Source: Bacteroidia bacterium
GTDB taxonomy: Bacteria; Bacteroidota; Bacteroidia; Bacteroidales; CAJPTX01
Length of the DNA stretch: 19,242 nt
Direction of reading: 5' to 3'
Assembly: GCA_905373665.1 (NCBI GenBank)
Contig: CAJPTV010000031.1
Location: 1 to 19,242, forward strand
Positions within the stretch are counted from its first letter, which is position 1. The number at the start of each line of letters is the position of its first letter. The notes below the pieces were generated by a model. The model was given only the letters and a program-made list of their open reading frames with translations. It made no database searches and was not told the origin of the DNA. The translations under genes were made by a program, and so were the position numbers. Positions 1 through 6,461 of the stretch are shown piece by piece.

Positions 1-1
1 C

Positions 2-580
2 ATGAGCGATATGTTCTCTGGCTGCTACGCCTTTAACCAGCCGCTGGAAAAGTGGAATGTGAGCCAAGTGACCAACATGAGAGATATGTTCCATAACTGC
101 CGCTCCTTTAACCAGCCGCTGGAAAAGTGGAATGTGAGCCAAGTGACCAACATGAGCGATATGTTCTCTGGCTGCTACGCCTTTAACCAGCCGCTGGAAA
201 AGTGGGATGTGAGTAAGGTGACCGACATGAGCCATATGCTCTCTTACTGCCACTCCTTTAACCAGCTGCTGGAAAAGTGGACGGTGAGCCAAGTGACCGA
301 CATGCGCGAGATGTTCCGGGGCAGCAGCGCCTTTAACCAGCCGCTGGGGAAGTGGGATGTGAGTAAGGTGACCAACATGAGAGGGATGTTCCGCTACTGC
401 CACTCCTTTAACCAGCCGCTGGAAAAGTGGGATGTGAGTAAAGTGACCGACATGAGCGGGATGTTCGCTTACTGCATCGCCTTTAATCAGCCGCTGGGGA
501 AGTGGGATGTGAGCCAGGTGACCGACATGGGCTGGATGTTCGCTTACTGCATCGCCTTTAATCAGCCGCTGGGGAAGTAG
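2..580 (+). repeat. 75-bp tandem repeats encoding BspA/DUF285 units
   Basis: The unit is 75 bp (25 codons). Copies start at 2, 77, 152, 227, 302, 377, 452 and 527, and the last is cut by the TAG at 578. Copies 1 and 3 are nearly identical over most of their length. Each unit carries MF, a usually conserved Cys, FNQPL and KW. The array continues beyond the left edge of the window. It is coding, with no spacers, so it is not a CRISPR array. Confidence 0.93.
578..580 (+). other. Premature in-frame TAG at a conserved Trp position
   Basis: The preceding seven repeats all have LeKW or LgKW with a TGG codon. The eighth reads CTG GGG AAG TAG, and the frame stays open for 149 further codons that encode the expected downstream part of the family. 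The simplest explanation is a single G-to-A change at 579. Confidence 0.85.
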
Positions 581-1017
581 AAGATAAAAACTGCGGTAGG
601 GGGGGTCTGTTTTACCGCTATGAGCCCCTCGAACTATTCGGCTACGCTGGCGGGATGGGCTGCGCAAAGCGAGATTGCTGAGAATGTGCACTTTGGAAAT
701 AACGTTCGTTGGCTTATTTACAATAACGAGGGGAAGGCGGCACGGGAAAAGCTCATTGGGAAAGGGTGGGAGTTTGAAGGGGATAAATATCGCGGAAGTG
801 GGGTCGCTATCAAGCCACTAAATTTGTGGCTTGAGTTAAACGAAGAATTTACGCTACCCTTAGAGAAGTGGGGAGTAGAAGAGGAGGAAGAGGTAACTCT
901 ATCGAGTAGCGAGGAGGAGGTAATCTCTTACACACTCACCGCAGATGGGAAGGGTGTGCGCATTCAAGGGCGCAAGGTTGGAGCATGTAAGCTCACCGCC
1001 ACCATTGCAGCTAAAGC

Positions 1018-1025
1018 GGGGGGGG
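1018..1025 (+). other. G8 tract where the reading frame shifts
   Basis: With eight G residues the frame reads K-A-G-G-A and then TGA at 1028-1030. With seven it would read K-A-G-G-H-E-A-Y and continue through the second Ig-like domain to the T9SS tail. Homopolymer tracts of this kind slip easily, so this may be a real frameshift, a phase-variable switch or a read error. Confidence 0.75.
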
Positions 1026-1331
1026 CATGAAGCGTATACGAGTACTTGTGAGGTGAGGGTTGAACCTATCCGTGTAGAGTATATCACCATTACACCCGCA
1101 AGCAAGACCCTTTCGGTAAACCAAGAGATAACCTTAATGGCGAACGTATTCCCAACCAATGCGGCTGAAAAAGGGGTTACGTGGAGTAGTTCAGACTCCG
1201 AAATTGCTACAGTAGACCAAGAGACGGGCAAAGTAACCGCTAGGAAAAAGGGAATGTGCACCATAACTGCAGAGACGAAAGATAATAGAAGCAGGGTAAA
1301 TGGGACGTGTACGATCGTCGTGGTGGCGTAT

Positions 1332-1460
1332 AACAATGAGGGGAATAATGGAGGTGGAAATAATGGGGGGAATAATGGTGGAGGAAACAACGGAGGAGGA
1401 AATGGTGGAGGCAATAATGGTGGAGGTGGAAATAACGGGGGGAATAATGGCGGCGGTGGC
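1332..1460 (+). repeat. Gly/Asn-rich linker, low complexity
   Basis: Irregular GGN and AAN codons encode runs such as NNGGGNNGGNNGGG between the second Ig-like domain and the T9SS tail. It is probably a flexible spacer that holds the passenger away from the cleaved sorting domain. The strand is strongly purine-rich and could change length by slippage. Confidence 0.85.
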
Positions 1461-1759
1461 AGTTGGCAGCCCCAGACGCCAAAAGCAGTAGAGGATGTGG
1501 TATTAGCCTCGCTCGCTGTTGCGCCTAATCCGTTCACCACGCAGTTGCGGATTGAGAATCCTGAGGGGGTAGAGGCTCGTTACGAGCTCGTTAATGCCTC
1601 TGGGCTCGTGATGCGTGCAGGGGTGTTCGATGCCACTGAGATGATTGTTGATACCGAAGCGCTCCCCGCAGGGCTCTATTTCGTGCGTTTGACGGGGCAA
1701 AATGGTGTGAAGAGGGTGGTGAAGGTATTTAAGTACTAGTCCGGTAAATATAGCGTAAA

Positions 1760-1800
1760 AAGCGCCCGCTTCTAGGATACTAGAGGCGGGCGCTTCTTTT
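1760..1800 (+). terminator. Rho-independent terminator of the BspA-like gene
   Basis: A 16-bp stem with one G-T wobble pairs 1760-1775 with 1780-1795. The loop is GATA, and CTTTT follows. It lies 21 bp after the stop codon at 1737-1739. Confidence 0.9.
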
Positions 1801-1803
1801 GTG

Positions 1804-1832
1804 CTAAGGGGGCGGACGGCCCTGGATTGAGG
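1804..1832 (+). repeat. Post-terminator motif, copy 1 (partner at 18154-18180)
   Basis: The sequence CTAAGGGGGCGGACGGCCC, followed by TGGATTGAGG, lies directly after the terminator of the BspA-like gene. A near-identical stretch occurs at 18154-18180 on the other strand, also just after the terminator of a T9SS cargo gene and in the same orientation relative to it. The copies differ by a 2-bp indel, a 1-bp indel and one substitution. Function unknown. Confidence 0.6.
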
Positions 1833-1933
1833 AGAGGCGAGAGGGTAATCACTAAGCGTGGCATTTGATGGCGAAAAGTGGTGCGGGGCGTACAGCCTAG
1901 TGGTTGCGAGAAGCGATTAGCATGTATAATAAA

Positions 1934-1971
1934 GTAGCCGTCTCAGGTGTGAAACTGGGACGGCTGCTTTT
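1934..1971. terminator. Terminator hairpin, possibly bidirectional
   Basis: A 13-bp stem with two G-T wobbles pairs 1934-1946 with 1955-1967. It is followed by TTTT on the + strand; on the - strand the stem is followed by CTTTATTAT. It could end rpiB transcription from the right and catch read-through from the BspA-like gene on the left. Confidence 0.7.
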
Positions 1972-2090
1972 ATGTAAGGTTAGAGGGGAGTGGCGTAAAG
2001 CGCCAAGTTACGGGCGAAAGTATGCTACCACGGAAGAGAGGGCTTGTATTTTGACACTCCCTTGTTCTTCTAACAACGCAAGCGCCTACT

Positions 2091-2603
2091 CTAGCGCGGC
2101 TTTCCGAACTCTTCGTGCTTCTTGTGACGATTGTAGTTATTGACCTCGATGAGGTGGACGCGCTCCTCGTGCCGCTGCCCTTCGAAGGGGGTGGTGAGGA
2201 AGATATTGACGATCTCAAGCGCTTTCTCTGGGGAGATGAAACGTGCGGGGAGGGCAATGGCATTCGCATTGTTGTGGAGACGCGCAAGGCGAGCTAACTC
2301 CACGTCCCAGCAGAGCGCTGCGCGAACCCCGGGGTGTCGGTTAAGGGTCATGGTCATCCCGTTGCCCGAGCCGCAAATAGCGACCCCGAGGGCTACTTGG
2401 TGCGCAACAATCTTATTGGCAAGAGGATGGGCGTATAACGGGTACGCTACGGATTGATTCGGGTCGCTCGTGCCGCCATCATCGACAACATAGCCAGCAG
2501 CCTCGAGCGCCTCCCTGATGAAGCGTTTGTGCTCGACGCCAGCGTGATCACTCGCAATCCCGATGACCAGCTCGTCGAACTGGTTGTCTGCTCCCTCGAA
2601 CAT
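2091..2603 (-). CDS. rpiB: Ribose-5-phosphate isomerase B
   Basis: This 170-residue protein interconverts ribose 5-phosphate and ribulose 5-phosphate in the non-oxidative pentose phosphate pathway, in the cytoplasm. RpiB/LacAB family features are clear: GIASDHAG at 15-22 (Asp19, His20), ICGSGNGM at 76-83 with the likely catalytic Cys77, HNNANAIALPAR in the middle, and the phosphate-binding GQRHEERV near the C-terminus. The protein is slightly longer than the typical 145-150 residues because of short extensions at both ends. The ATG at 2603 is preceded by a purine-rich AGAGAAGA. The gene diverges from the glycosyltransferase at 2748, and a TATATTTG -7 box at 2699-2706 would give a leader of about 90 nt. 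Confidence 0.95.
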   Translation of the reverse strand: MFEGADNQFDELVIGIASDHAGVEHKRFIREALEAAGYVVDDGGTSDPNQSVAYPLYAHPLANKIVAHQVALGVAICGSGNGMTMTLNRHPGVRAALCWDVELARLARLHNNANAIALPARFISPEKALEIVNIFLTTPFEGQRHEERVHLIEVNNYNRHKKHEEFGKPR

Positions 2604-2698
2604 TCTTCTCTATTCGTTTAGTAAAGTAGTTTCATCCCCATCGATGTGGTGGTTGAGGGGAGATACAGAGCTAGGAAGTAAAGAGGCACTCCGACAGG

Positions 2699-2706
2699 CA
2701 AATATA
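2699..2706 (-). promoter_or_regulatory. Putative -7 box for rpiB
   Basis: Read on the - strand this is TATATTTG, an exact match to the Bacteroidetes -7 consensus TAnnTTTG. No clear -33 TTTG is visible. It lies 96 bp upstream of the rpiB start and only 2 bp from the opposite-facing box at 2709-2716. Confidence 0.4.
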
Positions 2707-2708
2707 AC

Positions 2709-2716
2709 TACTTTTG
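2709..2716 (+). promoter_or_regulatory. Putative -7 box for the GT4 glycosyltransferase
   Basis: TACTTTTG matches TAnnTTTG exactly. It ends 31 bp before the ATG at 2748, giving a leader of about 25 nt. No good -33 element is visible, so this rests on the -7 box and its position. Confidence 0.4.
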
Positions 2717-2747
2717 CGCGAGGGGATCTTTTAGATTCTATAAAGAG

Positions 2748-3902
2748 ATGGAAGACGCTCAGCTACTGGTTGGTTTTGACGCGAAACGCGTGGTAAGTAA
2801 CGGGACGGGGCTCGGGAGCTACGGTCGCAACTTAGTGAATGCCTTGGCACATCTTAGCTTAACCACCGACCTGCGGCTTTATGCGCCAGACGGCGGGCGC
2901 GAAGCGTTGCGAGCACAGGTAACAGAGCATCCGAATGTGCAGCTTGTTTACCCGCAGCGGGCTTGGTGTCGGTTGCAAAAAGACCTGTGGCGCGCGGGTG
3001 GGGTCGTAGCCGACCTGCGTCGCGATGGGGTGCAGCTCTACCATGGGCTGTCGGGGGAATTACCCCGCGGGCTCAAGCGGGCGGGCATCCCGGGGGTGGT
3101 GACCATCCACGACCTCATTTTCCTTCGTCACCCCGAATTTTACCACTGGCTGGATGTGAAGCTCTATGCTCGGAAGTTTCAGCGGACGTGTCGCGAGGCG
3201 AGTATGATGATCGCTATCAGCGAGTGCACCAAACGTGACATTCTGCACTATTCGGACTTTCCCGCGGAGCGCATCCGCGTCATCTACCAAGGAGCGGGGC
3301 GGTATTTCACCCACGAGGTGTCTGAAGAGCAAAAGGCGGCAGTGCGTGCTCAGTATCGTCTCCCAGAGCGCTATTTGCTGTACGTGGGCACGGTGGAAGA
3401 GCGCAAAAATCTGCTTTTAGCGGCGCAAGCGCTGCGATGTTTACCCAAGGAGGTGTCGTTGGTCGTCGTCGGGCGTTTAACGAAGTATTTTGCCAAGGTG
3501 CGCGCGTTTTTGAGGGAGCATCAACTCGAGCGGCGGGTGCACTTTCTGCAGGGCGTTCCCAATGAGGCGTTACCTGCCCTCTACCAAGGTGGCGAGGTGT
3601 TTGTCTATCCGTCTCGTTACGAGGGGTTTGGGCTGCCCATTCTCGAAGCGCTACAGAGCGGTCTGCCTGTGGTGGCATGTACGGGCTCTTGTCTAGAAGA
3701 GGCGGGGGGCGAAGGGTCGCTTTACGTGCACCCAGACGATGTGGAGGGGATGGCGGCCGCCGTAACACGGTTGCTACGCGGGAGTGCGGAGCGAGAAGCG
3801 CGTATTGCACAGAACCGCGCTTATGTGAAACGCTTCGAGGGGTTGAACCCCGCCCAAAGGGTGTGGGAGGTCTATCAGGAGGTGTTGGCAGCGAGACGCT
3901 GA
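2748..3902 (+). CDS. Glycosyltransferase, GT4 family (GT-B fold)
   Basis: A 384-residue protein with the two-domain layout of group 1 (GT4) glycosyltransferases. The N-terminal acceptor domain has an early glycine-rich stretch (NGTGLGSYGRNL) and VVTIHDLIF near the domain core. The C-terminal donor domain has LLYVGTVEERKNL, LVVVGRL, and the E-x7-E signature EGFGLPILE at 292-300, followed by SGLPVVA. Such enzymes move a sugar from a nucleotide-sugar donor to a glycan or lipid acceptor at the cytoplasmic face. The acceptor cannot be told from sequence; cell-envelope polysaccharide is likely. There is no signal peptide or membrane segment. It stands alone between rpiB (divergent) and the aspartase gene, which has its own promoter. 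Confidence 0.9.
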   Translation: MEDAQLLVGFDAKRVVSNGTGLGSYGRNLVNALAHLSLTTDLRLYAPDGGREALRAQVTEHPNVQLVYPQRAWCRLQKDLWRAGGVVADLRRDGVQLYHGLSGELPRGLKRAGIPGVVTIHDLIFLRHPEFYHWLDVKLYARKFQRTCREASMMIAISECTKRDILHYSDFPAERIRVIYQGAGRYFTHEVSEEQKAAVRAQYRLPERYLLYVGTVEERKNLLLAAQALRCLPKEVSLVVVGRLTKYFAKVRAFLREHQLERRVHFLQGVPNEALPALYQGGEVFVYPSRYEGFGLPILEALQSGLPVVACTGSCLEEAGGEGSLYVHPDDVEGMAAAVTRLLRGSAEREARIAQNRAYVKRFEGLNPAQRVWEVYQEVLAARR

Positions 3903-3924
3903 TGAAATAAAACCGTAATGTAGC

Positions 3925-3953
3925 TTGCGCCTCTAAATAAATTCCTAGCTTTG
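3925..3953 (+). promoter_or_regulatory. Putative Bacteroidetes promoter for the CNB-aspartase gene
   Basis: The -7 box TAGCTTTG (3946-3953) matches TAnnTTTG exactly, with TTG at 3925-3927 and an 18-bp spacer. It lies 38 bp upstream of the start codon. Confidence 0.6.
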
Positions 3954-3991
3954 TGGACTTTCTGAACATTGATTTATAAAGCAGGGAGGCG

Positions 3992-5851
3992 ATGGATAAA
4001 CAACAAACGAAGACGTTCCTCGAAGGGATTAGCCTGTTTAAGGCACTTTCTGAAAAACAGTTAGAGGCGCTCGCCGCAAGCACACGCGAAGTATCGTTCA
4101 AGGAGGGCGAGTTGCTTTTTTGGGAAAACGGACCCCGAGAGGAGTTCTTTGTCATTTTAGAGGGCGAGGTGGAGCTCTACAAGACAAGCCCTTATGGTGC
4201 AGAGCTTAAGCTCGCGCAGTTCCACACGGGCGACTTTTTAGGCGAAGGCTCTTGGATGCCCGACTCGACGCACAGCACCTCGGCGCGTGCGCTTGTACCG
4301 ACCTCGGTATTGGTGGTGGGAAAGACCTTTTTCCAGCAGGATGCGGATGCGACCATCAAGGTTTTTTCCAATATCATGCAGGTGATCTCGCAGCGTATGG
4401 GGCAGTCTAACGCACAGCGTATTCACACGGGGGCGCAGTACTTCTCGGGCAACACCCGTTTGGAGCATGACCTGCTCGGCGAACGGAACGTACCGCTAGA
4501 GAGCTACTACGGGGTACAGACCTTGCGTGCGGTAGAGAACTTCACCATCTCGGGGGTCAACCTCTCCTTTTACCCCGCGATAGTGAATGCGCTTGCGATG
4601 GTGAAAGAAGCCGCTGCGGAGGCAAACCACGACCTCGGGCTGATGCCGAAGGACGTACGCGACGCGATAGTCACGGCGTGCCATGAGATTCGCAATGGGC
4701 TATATCACAACCACTTTGTGGTGGATATGATACAGGGCGGGGCAGGGACGTCCACCAACATGAACGCAAATGAGGTGATAGCGAACCGCGCCCTAGAGAT
4801 TATGGGGCATCAGCGGGGTGAATACCAATACTGTCACCCCAACAACCACGTGAACCTCTCGCAGTCTACCAACGACGCCTATCCGACGGCGATGAAGTTG
4901 GGTATCTACATGCTCAATATCGAGCTCACGGAGGTACTCACGAGCCTTGCGAATGCTTTCCAAGAAAAGGCTAAGGAGTTCCGCGACGTGATCAAGATGG
5001 GGCGTACGCAGCTGCAGGATGCCGTGCCGATGACCTTAGGGCAAGAGTTCCAAGCCTACGCCGACATGCTACGGGGCGAGAGCGCACAGCTCAACAAGGC
5101 GGCAGACCTCTTCCTCGAAATGAACATGGGGGCTACGGCCATCGGGACGGGTATCAATGCCGAACCTGGGTATGCGGAAAAGTGTACCGAGCACCTCAAA
5201 CGCGTAACAGGCTTCCCGATGCGCTTAGCAGCGAACCTCGTACAGGCTACGCAAGACACGAGCGATTTTGTGACCTACTCCTCCGAATTGAAGCGTTTGG
5301 CGGTTAAGGTTTCCAAGATTTGTAATGACCTTCGTCTGCTCGCCTCGGGGCCACGTGCAGGGTTGAATGAGATTAACCTTCCGCCCCGTGCGCCTGGTTC
5401 AAGTATTATGCCGGGGAAGGTGAACCCAGTGATCCCCGAGGTAGTGAACCAAATCGCCTTCAAGGTAGTAGGGAACGATATGACGGTGACTATGGCCGTA
5501 GAGGGTGGTCAGTTGGAACTCAACGTATTTGAACCCGTAGCGGTGCAGAGCATTGTCGAGTCGATCGTTATGTTGAAGAACGGTCTGAAGACCCTTGAGC
5601 ATCGTTGCGTAATGGGCATCACTGCCAACCCAGATCGTTGCAAGAGCCTCGTATACAACAGTATCGGGATTGTAACGGCGCTTAACCCCGTCATCGGTTA
5701 CGAGAAGTCGACGATTGTGGCTAAGGAGGCGTTGGAAAAGAATGCGAGTGTTTACGACCTTGTCTTAGAAAAGGGTTGGCTCACCAAGGAGCAGCTCGAC
5801 GAGATCCTCTCGCCCGAACGTATGATTGAGCCTCGCAAATTGCGAAAGTAA
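3992..5851 (+). CDS. aspA: Aspartate ammonia-lyase with N-terminal cyclic-nucleotide-binding-like domain
   Basis: 619 residues. The catalytic part (about 155-619) matches aspartase, which converts L-aspartate to fumarate and ammonia. It starts with TRLEHDLLGERNVP and YYGVQTLRAVENF, has GGAGTSTNMNANEV (249-262), and has the fumarase/aspartase loop GSSIMPGKVNPV at 469-480 that carries the catalytic serine. NSIGIVTALNP near the C-terminus favours aspartase over fumarase. Residues 10-130 resemble a CRP-type CNB beta-roll (ISLFKALSEKQLEAL; ILEGEVELYK; GDFLGEGSW). In CRP the phosphate-binding cassette has an Arg ten residues after its Glu; here that position is Ser95, so cAMP binding is doubtful. 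E. coli AspA is 478 residues and lacks this domain. The ATG follows AGGGAGG, unusually close at 2 bp. Fumarate produced here could feed fumarate respiration or succinate formation. Confidence 0.93.
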   Translation: MDKQQTKTFLEGISLFKALSEKQLEALAASTREVSFKEGELLFWENGPREEFFVILEGEVELYKTSPYGAELKLAQFHTGDFLGEGSWMPDSTHSTSARALVPTSVLVVGKTFFQQDADATIKVFSNIMQVISQRMGQSNAQRIHTGAQYFSGNTRLEHDLLGERNVPLESYYGVQTLRAVENFTISGVNLSFYPAIVNALAMVKEAAAEANHDLGLMPKDVRDAIVTACHEIRNGLYHNHFVVDMIQGGAGTSTNMNANEVIANRALEIMGHQRGEYQYCHPNNHVNLSQSTNDAYPTAMKLGIYMLNIELTEVLTSLANAFQEKAKEFRDVIKMGRTQLQDAVPMTLGQEFQAYADMLRGESAQLNKAADLFLEMNMGATAIGTGINAEPGYAEKCTEHLKRVTGFPMRLAANLVQATQDTSDFVTYSSELKRLAVKVSKICNDLRLLASGPRAGLNEINLPPRAPGSSIMPGKVNPVIPEVVNQIAFKVVGNDMTVTMAVEGGQLELNVFEPVAVQSIVESIVMLKNGLKTLEHRCVMGITANPDRCKSLVYNSIGIVTALNPVIGYEKSTIVAKEALEKNASVYDLVLEKGWLTKEQLDEILSPERMIEPRKLRK

Positions 5852-5909
5852 AATCGGGCTGCAGGCGTGTGGGGCGTCGTCCTACACAGGGAGGCAGCTA
5901 AAGAAAAAA

Positions 5910-5941
5910 GGGCGTTGCTGTACAAGCGACGCTCTTTTTTT
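5910..5941 (+). terminator. Rho-independent terminator of aspA
   Basis: A 10-bp stem with two G-T wobbles pairs 5910-5919 with 5925-5934. The loop is GTACA and a T7 tract covers 5935-5941. Upstream A residues can extend the pairing into the T tract. Confidence 0.9.
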
Positions 5942-5971
5942 GTGCTATGTAAAGAAAAGGCTGTAACTTTG
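5939..5971 (+). promoter_or_regulatory. Putative promoter of the DUF3276 gene, overlapping the aspA terminator
   Basis: The -33 TTTG (5939-5942) sits 21 bp upstream of the -7 box TAACTTTG (5964-5971), close to the Bacteroidetes consensus. The -33 element is made from the end of the aspA terminator T tract. The start codon is 40 bp downstream of the -7 box. Confidence 0.65.
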
Positions 5972-6011
5972 TGTAGTTTAAGAAACGCACTAGAAGTGGA
6001 GGAGATAGACG

Positions 6012-6329
6012 ATGGCAATGGAAGGAAGCGAGCATTCGGTGTTGACCGAATCACAAGAGGAGCGTAGTGATGTACATTCAACTGCAGTGCGAGCAGGGAA
6101 GAGAACCTATTTTTTCGACGTCAAGGCGACGCGAAATGACGACTATTATCTCACGATAACGGAGAGTAAGCGTCGTCCGGGTGAAGACGCCTCGTATGAG
6201 AAGCACAAGATATTCCTCTATCGCGAGGACTTTGCGAAGTTTCTCGAGGGGTTGCAGTCAGCAATCACCTTTATCGTAGACAACAAGGGCGAGGTGACCC
6301 CGCGTGTAGAGGGCGAGGAGGAGGCGTAG
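6012..6329 (+). CDS. DUF3276 protein (PUR-alpha-like nucleic-acid-binding family)
   Basis: A 105-residue protein matching the small Bacteroidetes DUF3276 family, which has the PUR repeat fold. Seen here: GKRTYFFDVKATRNDDYYLT at 29-48, ITESKRR, and a C-terminal half with KHKIFLYREDFAKFLEGL. These correspond to the beta-sheet and helix of one PUR repeat; the last residues are acidic. PUR family proteins bind purine-rich single-stranded DNA or RNA, but the role of this one in the cell is unknown. GGAGG about 9 bp upstream supports the ATG at 6012; a second ATG at 6018 is possible. It has its own promoter and terminator, so it is probably monocistronic. Confidence 0.88.
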   Translation: MAMEGSEHSVLTESQEERSDVHSTAVRAGKRTYFFDVKATRNDDYYLTITESKRRPGEDASYEKHKIFLYREDFAKFLEGLQSAITFIVDNKGEVTPRVEGEEEA

Positions 6330-6384
6330 AGCGCTCCTATCCGTTCCCCCCATCTCGCTTAGTATCGGTACCTGAGAGAAGGAT

Positions 6385-6415
6385 GCCGCCTCAGTTAACT
6401 CTGGGGCGGCTTTTT
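6385..6415 (+). terminator. Rho-independent terminator of the DUF3276 gene
   Basis: A 10-bp stem, GCCGCCTCAG (6385-6394) with CTGGGGCGGC (6401-6410), has one wobble and is followed by T5. It lies between convergent genes but lacks a T tract on the - strand. Confidence 0.9.
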
Positions 6416-6461
6416 GTGTTAGGGGGGTGACGGAGTTAAGATTAGGGTGCTGGCTTGTGCA

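Larger units (their letters stand above)
1..1739 (+). pseudogene. BspA-like T9SS surface protein, 5'-truncated by the window and broken by a stop codon and a frameshift
   Basis: Three pieces read as one former gene. Positions 2-577 encode about 7.7 copies of a 25-residue BspA/DUF285 repeat (consensus MsdMFsgCyaFNQPLeKWdV, then SqVTd). The same frame continues after a TAG at 578-580 into K-I-K-T-A-V, then NYSATLAGW and the usual tail of this family, and then a first Ig-like (BIG2-type) domain. At the G8 tract 1018-1025 the frame ends in TGA (1028-1030); the continuation lies in the frame running to 1739. That part holds a second BIG2 domain (about 1077-1325), a Gly/Asn linker and a T9SS type A C-terminal domain with APNPF near its start and a basic end (KRVVKVFKY). 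An intact protein would be exported by the Sec system and T9SS to the cell surface, probably for adhesion. As read, translation stops within the repeats and the secretion signal is lost. Sequencing error is possible, mainly for the G8 tract. Confidence 0.85.
1801..2090. other. Gene-free region between the BspA-like gene and rpiB
   Basis: No convincing gene is present. The region holds the motif at 1804-1832, a terminator-like hairpin at 1934-1971, a perfect 5-bp hairpin TGGCG/CGCCA at 1991-2005, and two stretches resembling parts of the palindromic element at 15167-15346. These are 1867-1883 (like 15188-15203, opposite strand) and 2043-2061 (16 of 19 bases like 15170-15188, opposite strand). 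It may be a graveyard of small repeat elements. Confidence 0.5.

Noticed and set aside
2..580. CRISPR-like regular repeats
   Set aside because: The 75-bp units are contiguous, in frame and code for BspA repeats. There are no spacers and no cas genes.
899..1540. 213-codon - strand frame with Pro/Leu/Phe runs
   Set aside because: The runs are the antisense of the Gly/Asn linker and Ig-like region of the BspA-like gene; it is not a real protein.
1904..2143. 79-codon + strand frame in the BspA-rpiB gap
   Set aside because: It runs through a terminator hairpin and into the antisense of rpiB, has no ribosome-binding site and no recognisable sequence.
3307..4155. 282-codon open frame on the - strand
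   Set aside because: It overlaps the glycosyltransferase and aspartase genes in antisense and crosses their promoter region. Its composition is Pro/Arg/Ser-rich, as expected of a shadow frame.
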